DNA of 8,395 nt from Candidatus Magasanikbacteria bacterium RIFCSPLOWO2_02_FULL_44_11 (GTDB lineage: Bacteria; Patescibacteriota; Patescibacteriia; Magasanikbacterales; GWA2-37-8), in NCBI GenBank assembly GCA_001783035.1, contig MFQK01000021.1:1-8395 (forward strand). Reading direction: 5' to 3'. Below, piece by piece: positions 1 through 6,447 of the stretch; position 1 is the stretch's first letter, and every line of letters starts with the position of its first letter. The notes under the pieces were generated by a model. It did no database searches, was not told the origin of the DNA, and saw only the letters and a program-made list of their open reading frames with translations. Made by a program: the position numbers and the translations under genes.

Positions 1-305
1 ATGTAATCGTACCGTAAACCGACACAGGTAGATGAGTCGAGAAGACTAAGGCGTACGAGAGAACCTTCGCTAAGGAACTAAGCAATACAACGGCCGTAAC
101 TTCGGAATAAGGCCTGTCCCGACTCAGTCGGGATTACAACAAAAGACGCACTGCGACTGTTTACCAAAAACACAGCTCCCTGCAAAAGCGCAAGCTGAAG
201 TATAGGGGGTGATGCCTGGCCAGTGTCAGAACGTTAAGGGGAGGGGTGCAAGCCCTGAACCGAAGCGCTGATGAACGCCGGCGGTAACTATAACCGTCCT
301 AAGGT

Positions 306-1089
306 TCTCAAATTCATTCAAATGGATTTGAGAAAGACTGGGACGGTTGTAAATGGTAAATAGAATGAATAAAATAGCTGCCTATTCGCTTTATGCGAAT
401 GTCTATAAACAGTTGGCCATTTGCTGGAAACTCTGGAGTATCCAACGATACTATGGTATTATATACACATAGATTATGTTTATATTATGCCAAGTAAAAA
501 ATCGATTGGTGCAGACAATCAGCAGGAAAGGCTAAGAATTGTGGATTGGATTGTAGGCTTCACTGATGGTGAAGGATGCTTTTCTGTAAGCATTATAAAA
601 AATTCTACAACTAAATCCGGTTGGCAAATATTTCCTGAGTTCGTCATAACACAAGGTGCAAAGAGTGAATCCGTTTTGAAGGATATACAAAAATTCTTTA
701 AATGCGGTAAAATTTATGTTAATCAACGTCATGATAATCATAAAGAAAATCTTTGTCGTTACTGTGTAAGATCAATTCATGAAATAAGTGAGATTATCAT
801 TCCTTTCTTTAAGGAAAATCCTCTAATGACAGCAAAGCGTTATGACTTTGCAAAGTTTGTGAAAGTTATTAGTTGGATTGTTCAAGGAAAACATTTAAAG
901 AGGAGGGGAATGATTAAAATTGCTAAAGTGATTCAACAAATGAATCGAAAGGTGCCAGCAAGATTCTTGGAATCCTCAGAGACTAAACGCCAACTCCCGA
1001 CTCAGTCGGGAAAAATATAGTCCCGTCTGCATGGCGACATGCAGGAGTGGTACTCAACACTCGTTCCAAAATTTTGGAATAAGATTACA
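306..1089 (+). mobile_element. Group I intron 1 in 23S rRNA (E. coli site 1931) with LAGLIDADG ORF
   Basis: This 784-nt insertion separates CCTAAGGT from AGCGAAATTCC, between E. coli 1931 and 1932, a site known to hold bacterial group I introns (for example in Thermotoga). Core elements are a P-like TTTGCTGGAAAC (419-430), a Q-like GCCAGCAAG (953-961), R-like TCAGAGACTAAACG (976-989) and S-like AAAAATATAGTCCCG (1011-1025); GACTA in R pairs with TAGTC in S to form P7. GGGACGGTT (340-348) pairs with exon AACCGTCCT (292-300). The helix can continue past a bulged A to a U305-G336 wobble at the splice site, and 306-333 folds on itself. ATTCGC/GCGAAT (384-389/395-400) is a likely P2. The 3' boundary is set by rRNA conservation and leaves A, not G, as the last intron base. 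I found no convincing P10 for this intron. Confidence 0.88.
487..1020 (+). CDS. LAGLIDADG homing endonuclease in intron 1
   Basis: This 177-residue protein has a single LAGLIDADG motif, WIVGFTDGEG, at residues 21-30; D27 is the expected metal-binding acid. Single-motif members act as homodimers that cut the intronless rRNA gene so that the intron is copied in. By family knowledge the target would span the 1931 junction. ATG 487 was chosen because the open frame upstream to TTG 421 runs through the P-like ribozyme element at 419-430. No clear ribosome binding site precedes it, which is usual when translation depends on a spliced or folded intron. The last roughly 25 codons overlap ribozyme elements Q, R, P8 and S, and the TAG stop lies inside S. 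AT content is higher than in the exons. The LAGLIDADG assignment is firm; the exact start and target are inferred. Confidence 0.88.
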   Translation: MPSKKSIGADNQQERLRIVDWIVGFTDGEGCFSVSIIKNSTTKSGWQIFPEFVITQGAKSESVLKDIQKFFKCGKIYVNQRHDNHKENLCRYCVRSIHEISEIIIPFFKENPLMTAKRYDFAKFVKVISWIVQGKHLKRRGMIKIAKVIQQMNRKVPARFLESSETKRQLPTQSGKI

Positions 1090-1637
1090 AGCGAAATTCC
1101 TTGTCGGGTGAGTTCCGACCTGCACGAATGGCATAACGACGGTGCGACTGTCTCAGCGAGGGACTCGGTGAAATTGCAAGAGAGGTGAAGATGCCTCTTA
1201 CCCGCAGTTAGACGAAAAGACCCCGTGAAGCTTTACTACAACTTGCTATTGGTATAAGGTTATTTATGTTTAGAGTAGGTGGGACCCGCAAGGGGCCGAT
1301 GAAACACCACCCTTAAATAACTTTATACCTAATTTTCTCCCGTGAATCCGGGAGAGAAGACAGTTGCTGGTGGGTAGTTTATCTGGGGCGGATGCCTCCT
1401 AAAATGTAACGGAGGCGTTTACAAAGGTAGGCTTAGCTCGGATGGAAATCGAGCTGGACGTGCATACGCAAAAGCCTGCTTTACTGCAAGGACTACAATC
1501 CGCGCAGTCGCGAAAGCGGAAGTAAGTGAACCGACCATCCTTCATAGGAAGGTGGAAGATCAACGGATAAAAGCTACTCCGGGGATAACAGGCTGATCGG
1601 GCCCGATAGTCCACATAGACGGCCCGGTTTGGCACCT

Positions 1638-2006
1638 TAATATATCGGGGTGCACATACAGCGATGTATCTCCAAAATCTTTTCGTATAATTGTTTAATC
1701 GCAATGATAGGTAAAAAATAGATCACAAATTCGGCTTATAACGGAGAACCCGTCAGTGGTCGGTCGCCTTAGGCGACCTTATCACCCGGCAACCCCGTGG
1801 GAAGTCGGTCGCGGCAACGCGGCTTGACCCCGTAACGACTGACCCGAAAGGGAAGACTTGATCGCTCGGTTGAGCGACAGGTAATACGCCGACGCTTGTT
1901 ATAAAAAACTCAGATTATGCGGGTCACGATTGCCTCTGGCAATTCCGCTACTATCGAGAACAAGATGAAGATATAGTCTACCCCATATGAAAATATGGAC
2001 CATGTA
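1638..2006 (+). mobile_element. Group I intron 2 in 23S rRNA (E. coli site 2500), no ORF
   Basis: This 369-nt insertion sits between GGCACCT and CGATGTCGG, E. coli 2500/2501, in the peptidyl-transferase loop. Exon GCACCT (1632-1637) pairs with GGGTGC (1648-1653), giving the canonical U-G wobble at the 5' splice site. The adjacent ATATCG (1642-1647) pairs with exon CGATGT (2007-2012) as P10. S-like AAGATATAGTCTA (1968-1980) pairs with AGATTA near 1912 to make P7. A hairpin GGTCGCC-TTA-GGCGACC lies at 1762-1778. With both P1 and P10 in place, the last intron base is A2006 rather than the usual G. No protein-sized reading frame exists inside it, so it depends on another source for mobility or is immobile. 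Confidence 0.87.
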
Positions 2007-2039
2007 CGATGTCGGCTCATCGCATCCTGGGGCTGGAGA

Positions 2040-2410
2040 AAACAAACCTTCTCTCCTTGGCGGAAACGCTAAGGTAATTAAACGAACCCAAAACGGTGAA
2101 AGCCTGCTAAAGTTTATCAAAACTTTATCTGCCCAATGGTATGATAAAGAAAAACTATGCAGGTCAACCCCGTGGGAAAGTATAATTTTGAAGAAGTGCA
2201 AACTTCGGATTCTCTTTGAGAACTAAAAATAATGCTCCCGTAACGACTGATTCTTTCTCACCTCGAGAAAGAAGAGATAGATGGTAACGAAAGTAACGGA
2301 ATTTAAGCCACTATAATACGGTTCGCACCTACAAGCATGTTTGGCGACAAACACTGCTACGGTGATGGTATAGTCTGATACTCCTAGTAATAGGAGGCAA
2401 CACATACATG
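2040..2410 (+). mobile_element. Group I intron 3 in 23S rRNA (E. coli site 2533), no ORF
   Basis: This 371-nt insertion splits the conserved stretch CTGGAGA / AGGTCCCAAGGG. Exon GGAGA (2035-2039) pairs with TCTCT (2050-2054), and ACCT (2046-2049) pairs with exon AGGT (2411-2414) as P10, which fixes the boundaries. The last intron base is G, as usual, but the last exon base is A paired to U, not the near-universal U-G wobble. S-like GGTATAGTCTG (2366-2376) pairs with ACTATA near 2310 to form P7. It shares the 14-mers CAACCCCGTGGGAA (2165-2178) and CCCGTAACGACTGA (2237-2250) with intron 2, so the two are related or keep the same core. I do not recall an intron at this position. Confidence 0.82.
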
Positions 2411-2437
2411 AGGTCCCAAGGGTTTGGCTGTTCGCCA

Positions 2438-2473
<36 letters not shown>

Positions 2474-3221
2474 AAATTTCTTGCGACCAGGAAATAGTAA
2501 TATTCCTGTAAAATCGAGCTAATATCGGTGGAACCCTCCTCTCTAAAATAATAGACCGAAGGAGAGAGGGCAATACCGAGGGAAGAGAATTCGTCACTGT
2601 GGTTTTAACCAGCGAAGAAAAAGCATATATTGCCGGTTTCCTTGATGGAGACGGTTGTGTCATGTTCCAATTCATTCGGCGTAAGGATTACGTGAATGGC
2701 TATCAGGTGAGAGCGAGTCTTGTTTTTTTTCAGAAAGAAAAACATCTCACAGAACTCACTTGGTTCAAAGAAAAATTGGAAATAGGCAGTATTCGCCGCC
2801 GTAACGACGGCATGGCTGAATACGCCATCGTTGGAATCAAAGCGGTGTTGTCCATTTTGGAACAATTAGCACCGTATCTGATATTTAAAAGACCGCAGGT
2901 TGACGTGGCCAGAAAAATAGCCGCCTTGTTGCCGCGCTACACACGATTAGATAAAAATTTATTGTTGAAAATTGGCGAGTTAGTCGATCAATTTCAATAC
3001 TTAAATTATTCTAAACGTCGGCGTAACACCATGGCATCAGTCAAGGCATTTTTCGAGACTCCCCGTAACGACTGATTTCAGTCCTGATTTAGATCGGGAT
3101 GAGAATGAGATAACCGCAGATTACAGCAGAGAGTAATGGTTATCATACGCTCGGTCCCTACTGCCGTGAGGCAGGGGATAAGATATAGTCTGTGCCACAT
3201 GAAAATGTGGATTAATAAACG
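2474..3221 (+). mobile_element. Group I intron 4 in 23S rRNA (E. coli site 2596) with LAGLIDADG ORF
   Basis: This 748-nt insertion lies between AACGTCGT and GAGACAGTTCGG, E. coli 2596/2597. Exon GTCGT (2469-2473) pairs with GCGAC (2483-2487), giving the canonical U2473-G2483 wobble. TCTT (2479-2482) pairs with exon GAGA (3222-3225) as a short P10, and the intron ends in G3221. AAGATATAGTCTG (3180-3192) is a textbook S element, and AGATTA near 3117 pairs with its TAGTCT to make P7. P8 is the CTGCC-GTGA-GGCAG hairpin near 3160-3173. The shared motif CCCGTAACGACTGA recurs at 3062-3075. The site is three bases from that of the Chlamydomonas I-CreI intron (2593). Confidence 0.9.
2599..3075 (+). 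CDS. I-CreI-like LAGLIDADG homing endonuclease in intron 4
   Basis: This 158-residue single-motif endonuclease is about the length of I-CreI (163). The motif [10 protein letters not shown] is at residues 10-19 with D16 as the metal ligand. Q45 and K97 fall where I-CreI has the catalytic-region residues Q47 and K98, and the blocks [14 protein letters not shown] (66-79) and LAPYLIFK (90-97) also follow the I-CreI layout. It is expected to work as a homodimer cutting the intronless 23S gene around AACGTCGTGAGACAG. The start is GTG, with a purine-rich GAGGGAAGAGA 10-20 nt upstream; no ATG lies before the motif in this frame. The last codons and the TGA stop fall in the core element CCCGTAACGACTGA, shared by introns 2-4, so protein and ribozyme sequence overlap. 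The family call is firm; the target is inferred. Confidence 0.92.
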   Translation: MVLTSEEKAYIAGFLDGDGCVMFQFIRRKDYVNGYQVRASLVFFQKEKHLTELTWFKEKLEIGSIRRRNDGMAEYAIVGIKAVLSILEQLAPYLIFKRPQVDVARKIAALLPRYTRLDKNLLLKIGELVDQFQYLNYSKRRRNTMASVKAFFETPRND

Positions 3222-3510
3222 GAGACAGTTCGGTCTCCTATCTGTTGCGGGCGCAGAATGTTGCGAAGGCTCTTCCCTAGTACGAGAGGACCGGGAAGGA
3301 CGAACCTCTAGTGTGCGAGTTGTTCCATCAGGAGCATTGCTCGGTAGCCACGTTCGGCACGGATAAACGCTGAAAGCATCTAAGCGTGAAGCCGTCTTCA
3401 AGATGAACATTCGTTATAGACCCCTTATAGATGATGAGGTTGATAGGCTCTACGTGTAAGCATAGTAATATGTTGAGCGGAGGAGTACTAATCGGTCGAG
3501 CGCATAACGG

Positions 3511-3687
3511 AAGCACTCAGAAGTGCTTTAGAAGAGTACTATGAGTCTTACAATCAAAATGGTGTGGTGAAAACCGCATATCCTATTTGATTGTAGTTGC
3601 TATAAAAGGACATGAAGTCCCATACTGTTGAACTTTATAGAAAGTTTAGAAAAACTTTACCAAAAATTTATATTCAACTGAGTATAA
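3511..3687 (+). other. 23S-5S internal transcribed spacer with two hairpins
   Basis: No tRNA or protein gene is seen in this spacer. AAGCACT-CAGA-AGTGCTT (3511-3528) is a perfect 7-bp hairpin right after the 23S end. TACAATCAAA (3549-3558) pairs with TTTGATTGTA (3586-3595), enclosing a second stem TGTGGT-GAAA-ACCGCA. These are probably RNase processing structures, which is an inference. Confidence 0.6.
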
Positions 3688-3818
3688 TGTCTAGGTGCCT
3701 TAAGCGAGGGGGTAACACCCGATCCCATCCCGAACTCGGCAGTTAAGCCTCTCAGCGCCCATGATAGCGTCAATCGCAAAAGTAGGCCGGCGCCTGGACA
3801 GTGTACTCAGTTTTTTAT
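3676..3818 (+). terminator. 5S-enclosing helix and rRNA operon terminator
   Basis: AACTGAGTA (3676-3684) is perfectly complementary to TACTCAGTT (3804-3812), and the 3' arm runs into a T-tract (3811-3816). The arms enclose the whole 5S rRNA, so the structure can act both as pre-5S processing stalk and as the intrinsic terminator of the rRNA transcript. The dual role is inferred from position. Confidence 0.65.
3688..3800 (+). rRNA. rrf: 5S ribosomal RNA
   Basis: The conserved block ATCCCATCCCGAACTCGG (3722-3739) followed by AGTTAAGC is the loop B/C region of bacterial 5S rRNA. Helix I is formed by TGTCTAGGTGCC (3688-3699) and GGCGCCTGGACA (3789-3800), 12 pairs with two G-U wobbles, which sets both ends. 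The length of about 113 nt is close to that of other bacterial 5S RNAs. It lies in the normal 23S-5S order about 180 nt after the 23S 3' end. An outer helix flanks it (see the terminator entry). Confidence 0.93.
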
Positions 3819-3835
3819 TTGCCTTGGCCTTAATC

Positions 3836-3864
3836 TTGACAAAAGTGGATTGTAGGCTTAGAGT
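3836..3864 (+). promoter_or_regulatory. sigma70-like promoter for the gene at 3901
   Basis: TTGACA (3836-3841), a 17-nt spacer, then TAGAGT (3859-3864). The -35 is perfect and the -10 has 4 of 6 consensus bases. It follows the rRNA terminator and leaves a leader of about 30 nt containing the AAAGGAG ribosome site. Confidence 0.55.
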
Positions 3865-3900
3865 AATGCCAAACCCCTTTTTCCCGAAAGGAGAAGAGAC

Positions 3901-4650
3901 ATGGTCAGCAAACCGCCTCTTCCCTGGGAAGAGGTATTGAAGAAGATGTACCGGTACCATGAGCGCATTATCTGGCTCTGGGTTACCTACCAACCGAATG
4001 TTCGGCTCATCCCCTTAACGAGGCGAGATCGACGAAGAGTGGACGAGTTGGCTTTGGCCGCAGAGAGGTATGAGAAGGTCTGTGGCCAGCCCTTGATCGT
4101 TGGCTTTGATGTGGGACGTGTACTGGCTCAGCGCACGATGGTGGTCGGCAAGAAAAAGATCACTCTCCAGCGCATGAGTTATCATCGTAGCGAGCCGATT
4201 GCGGAAATGCTCAAGCTCATTCGCATGTTGGTCGCCGCGTTGGATCGTCCCCGGGTGTATGTGATGAAGGGGTTGCCACCACGCGGTACCCCCGAATCGG
4301 GGATGGAGGGGATCACCAAGTACCAGACAAACACCTGGTCCTTGATCTTCCACAATCTCCGTCTCTTGACCGGTTTTGACGACAATAACCTGGTACACGT
4401 TTCACGTGATCGGAAAGCGGAGGAATGCGCCCGACACGGTATCAAGATATTTGTCGATGATCGGGCCGAAGTGTTGCAGCATTTCCCTGACGACATCCTA
4501 CCCCTGGCGTACGATCCGTACGAAAAGGAGTGGGGTAAGTATCGCAGGGCTCGCAACATAGTGAAAGTGCATTCGGCGGACGAAATTTTTGAGAGGATCC
4601 TGGCTTTCGCAAGACAAGAGGTCCAATCAAAGGTATTTTCAGCACTTTAA
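3901..4650 (+). CDS. HAD-like hydrolase-family protein, paralogue 1
   Basis: This 249-residue protein has ATG preceded by AAAGGAG at good spacing. An N-terminal basic region of about 60 residues comes first. Then LIVGFDVGRVL (65-75) matches HAD motif I, with D70 as the nucleophile position but G72 where classic phosphatases have the second Asp. VYVMKG (119-124) sits at the motif II position, RDRKAEEC (169-176) supplies the motif III lysine, and IKIFVDDRAEV (181-191) is motif IV. The tail shares an F/Y-x-P and V-x-V pattern with the two other HAD-like genes here (4825-5502 and 7560-8207). It appears GC-richer than the downstream + strand genes. Soluble, with no signal peptide or membrane segment. 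The family suggests phosphoryl transfer or phosphatase chemistry, but the substrate is unknown and the missing Asp argues for changed activity. Confidence 0.75.
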   Translation: MVSKPPLPWEEVLKKMYRYHERIIWLWVTYQPNVRLIPLTRRDRRRVDELALAAERYEKVCGQPLIVGFDVGRVLAQRTMVVGKKKITLQRMSYHRSEPIAEMLKLIRMLVAALDRPRVYVMKGLPPRGTPESGMEGITKYQTNTWSLIFHNLRLLTGFDDNNLVHVSRDRKAEECARHGIKIFVDDRAEVLQHFPDDILPLAYDPYEKEWGKYRRARNIVKVHSADEIFERILAFARQEVQSKVFSAL

Positions 4651-4657
4651 CCGTCTG

Positions 4658-4688
4658 TCCCCGAGCGGCGCAAGCGCACTATCGGGGA
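4658..4688 (+). other. Hairpin after the HAD-like gene at 3901
   Basis: TCCCCGA (4658-4664) pairs with TCGGGGA (4682-4688) around a loop with its own GCG-CAA-GCGC stem. It lies between the stop codon and the stronger terminator and lacks a T-tract, so it may protect the mRNA 3' end; the role is inferred. Confidence 0.4.
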
Positions 4689-4691
4689 ATC

Positions 4692-4732
4692 AATAAAGCA
4701 GTTTTTTAACCAAAACTGCTTTATTTATTGTA
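4692..4732 (+). terminator. Intrinsic terminator, 14-bp stem
   Basis: AATAAAGCAGTTTT (4692-4705) and AAAACTGCTTTATT (4712-4725) form a perfect 14-bp stem with a TTAACC loop, followed by a T-rich stretch. It ends the transcript of the gene at 3901-4650. Confidence 0.75.
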
Positions 4733-4761
4733 ATTTATAAAAGCAACTTCATTGATGGGGG

Positions 4762-4790
4762 TTGCAGTTATTGTCTAGGCTTGGTATAAC
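4762..4790 (+). promoter_or_regulatory. sigma70-like promoter for the gene at 4825
   Basis: TTGCAG (4762-4767), a 17-nt spacer, then TATAAC (4785-4790). The start of transcription is expected near 4797, so a coding start at TTG 4762 is excluded and ATG 4825 is supported. Confidence 0.6.
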
Positions 4791-4824
4791 TGAAATACTT
4801 AACTTTTTTTTGGGGGTGGGGGGA

Positions 4825-5502
4825 ATGTCAGAATTGATAAAGTTCCTCAATAAAGGAGTGGAAAGTGGACGTGATGCGCCAAGGCCACCTTTCCGCGTTG
4901 GTTTTGATCACGGCGGACTCTTTGTCCCTAGCAGGCGGGGGAAAAAAACGAAAAATAAAACCATCGGATGGAAAACCCTGGAAAGGGAATTTTGGGGAGC
5001 AATCAGTGAATTTAGTAAAATCGTCGAATTGATTGGCCCGTCTAATGCTTTTTTTATTAAGCGGGCGGCCGATCGCGACGAGGAGCGCTATTTTCATCTT
5101 TGGCTGGAGCGAAAGAAGTTCTATAAAAGAACTTTCTTGGAAAAAGAGAATGTGTGCGTCTGCAAATCACGCGAGGATAAAGTGAGTTATTGTATCGCTC
5201 ACGGAATCAACGTGATGGTAGATGATCGGTATGAGGTTTTTGACTGGTTTTACCGGACAATGTTCGGGACGTTGGTTACCTGTGTAGCCTTTAGACCGGA
5301 TCTGGAAGAAAGGGCGAGGTATCCACATCTCCATGGTCGCGTGATAGAAGTTAATTCTTGGAAGGAACTTCGGTTTCTTTTTAAGAAAATAGTAGTAAGC
5401 CTAGGGTACGATATAAACAATAGCTTTCCAGTAGCGCCTGGTCGGGTGAGCTCATATGTAATGGAAGAACTTACCAAGTTGTCTCTGGGTGGAAAAAAAT
5501 AA
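4825..5502 (+). CDS. HAD-like hydrolase-family protein, paralogue 2
   Basis: This 225-residue protein starts at ATG 4825, directly after a G-rich run (GGGGGTGGGGGGA) that must serve as ribosome site; the upstream TTG 4762 lies inside the promoter. RVGFDHGGLFV (24-34) is HAD motif I with D28 and G30 in place of the second Asp. FFIK (76-79) is at the motif II position, KSREDKVSYC (114-123) carries the motif III lysine, and INVMVDDRYEV (128-138) is motif IV. A C-terminal block, VAFRPDL then VIEVNSWKEL, matches the paralogue on the other strand (7560-8207) closely. Cytosolic by sequence. It has its own promoter and terminator. It is probably a diverged duplicate of the gene at 3901. The reaction is unknown; loss of the general-acid Asp makes a normal phosphatase role doubtful. 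Confidence 0.75.
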   Translation: MSELIKFLNKGVESGRDAPRPPFRVGFDHGGLFVPSRRGKKTKNKTIGWKTLEREFWGAISEFSKIVELIGPSNAFFIKRAADRDEERYFHLWLERKKFYKRTFLEKENVCVCKSREDKVSYCIAHGINVMVDDRYEVFDWFYRTMFGTLVTCVAFRPDLEERARYPHLHGRVIEVNSWKELRFLFKKIVVSLGYDINNSFPVAPGRVSSYVMEELTKLSLGGKK

Positions 5503-5550
5503 AAGAAGGAGGAATAATCTTGGTCTCTGCAGATAATAATGTAGGGACCA

Positions 5551-5589
5551 AATACAAAAACAATCTTTTAATAAGGTTGTTTTTGTATT
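5551..5589 (+). terminator. Intrinsic terminator, 17-bp stem
   Basis: Arms 5551-5567 and 5573-5589 form a 17-bp stem with one T-G pair and a TTAAT loop. The T-rich 3' arm and A-rich 5' arm allow it to work in both directions. A smaller hairpin (TTGGTCTC 5520-5527 with GGGACCAA near 5544-5551) overlaps its 5' side and could compete with it. Confidence 0.7.
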
Positions 5590-5616
5590 CGCCACTTCTA
5601 CGTTACTTCTATTCTA

Positions 5617-5645
5617 TTGACGTTTTATCGGGGAGTTGTTAGTCT
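5617..5645 (+). promoter_or_regulatory. Possible promoter for the HD-domain gene
   Basis: TTGACG (5617-5622), a 17-nt spacer, then TAGTCT (5640-5645). The -35 is good and the -10 weak (T, A and the final T match). Position fits a leader of about 20 nt with the GGGGAA ribosome site at 5661-5666. Confidence 0.4.
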
Positions 5646-5672
5646 ACCTGAATAAGAAATGGGGAAATATTT

Positions 5673-6380
5673 ATGAAAACTGTCTCACAAAGGACCTCTG
5701 ATTATGTGCGCAAACGCTTGGAACACGAGTTGTCTGGCCATGATTGGCATCATGTTGAGCGTGTCTGGAAAACCGCAGCTTATTTGCAAAGCAAAGAGGG
5801 TGGAAATCTTAAGGTTATTGAATTAGCTGTTTTGCTTCATTCAGCGGCTGAAAGAGACTACAAGGCCGGGACAGATGAAAAAGTTCGTCCTTTGGCTTTA
5901 TCCGGCATTATTGATGTCTTGGATATTGAAGAGGAGTTTAAGCCTCTAATTATTTCGATTATTCAATTATGTAAATTTAGGGGTTCAGAAACGGAAAAAC
6001 CCTATTCACTTGAAGGTAAGATTGTACAGGACGCGAACTGGCTCGATTCCCTCGGCGCTATCGGCATCGCTCGTAATTTTACTGCCGGCGGTTATATCGG
6101 GCGAAAGATTTATGATCCTGACATAAAACCCAAAGAAGACCTTGATCCGCTTTCTTTTATAAGGAGTAAAAAAGAACGGACAAGTGTTGCTTATTTTTAC
6201 GAAAAAGCTTTTCTAATTCCCGATATGCTTAATACAAAGACAGCGAGGGAAATTGCCGTTAAACGTACTGCTTATGTCAAAGATTTTATCAAACGATTTT
6301 TAGAGGAGTGGTATTTACAGGATATTACTGAAGGCCTTAGTGAGCCTCTGGATATCGCTGTGCCCGCGGAACTCCAATAG
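5673..6380 (+). CDS. HD-domain phosphohydrolase-like protein with altered HD motif
   Basis: This 235-residue protein starts at ATG with GGGGAA 6 nt upstream. The layout follows the YedJ-type HD phosphohydrolase family, which uses the metal ligands H...HD...D: SGHDWHHVERVW (21-32), AVLLHSAAERD (52-62), KIVQDANWLDSLGAIGIAR (116-134), then YIGRKIYDP (141-149), FYEKAFLIPDMLNT (175-188) and a C-terminal helix ending FLEEW. The family usually reads LLHD and QDADRLD; here the HD aspartate is S57 and DAD is DAN. One metal ligand is therefore missing, so hydrolysis may be lost or changed. The D at 120 is kept. Members are soluble; their natural substrate is generally not established. Its own promoter is likely. 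Family membership is firm, activity doubtful. Confidence 0.85.
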   Translation: MKTVSQRTSDYVRKRLEHELSGHDWHHVERVWKTAAYLQSKEGGNLKVIELAVLLHSAAERDYKAGTDEKVRPLALSGIIDVLDIEEEFKPLIISIIQLCKFRGSETEKPYSLEGKIVQDANWLDSLGAIGIARNFTAGGYIGRKIYDPDIKPKEDLDPLSFIRSKKERTSVAYFYEKAFLIPDMLNTKTAREIAVKRTAYVKDFIKRFLEEWYLQDITEGLSEPLDIAVPAELQ

Positions 6381-6400
6381 CTTCTCTGTCGAAGCAGTTT

Positions 6401-6430
6401 TTGACGCTTCTTCTTTTACTATGGTATTCT
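6401..6430 (+). promoter_or_regulatory. Promoter for the aldolase gene, very short leader
   Basis: TTGACG (6401-6406), an 18-nt spacer, then TATTCT (6425-6430). Transcription would begin near 6437, only about ten bases before ATG 6448, with no ribosome site in between. Confidence 0.5.
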
Positions 6431-6447
6431 AGCACTGTTCAAATATT

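Noticed and set aside
421..486. Upstream extension of the intron 1 endonuclease from TTG 421
   Set aside because: It runs through the P-like ribozyme element at 419-430 and adds residues unlike the family; ATG 487 gives the normal N-terminus.
3078..3516. Open frames across the 23S 3' end
   Set aside because: They are shadows of rRNA and of the 3' part of intron 4.
3529..3690. A tRNA gene in the 23S-5S spacer
   Set aside because: The hairpins do not form a cloverleaf and there is no T-loop GTTCRA sequence in the right place.
4015..4645. Minus-strand frames of up to 127 residues opposite the gene at 3901
   Set aside because: They are antisense shadows; the + frame has HAD motifs, a ribosome site, a promoter and a terminator.
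4762..4824. TTG 4762 as the start of the second HAD-like gene
   Set aside because: It coincides with the -35 box of a good promoter whose transcription would start near 4797.
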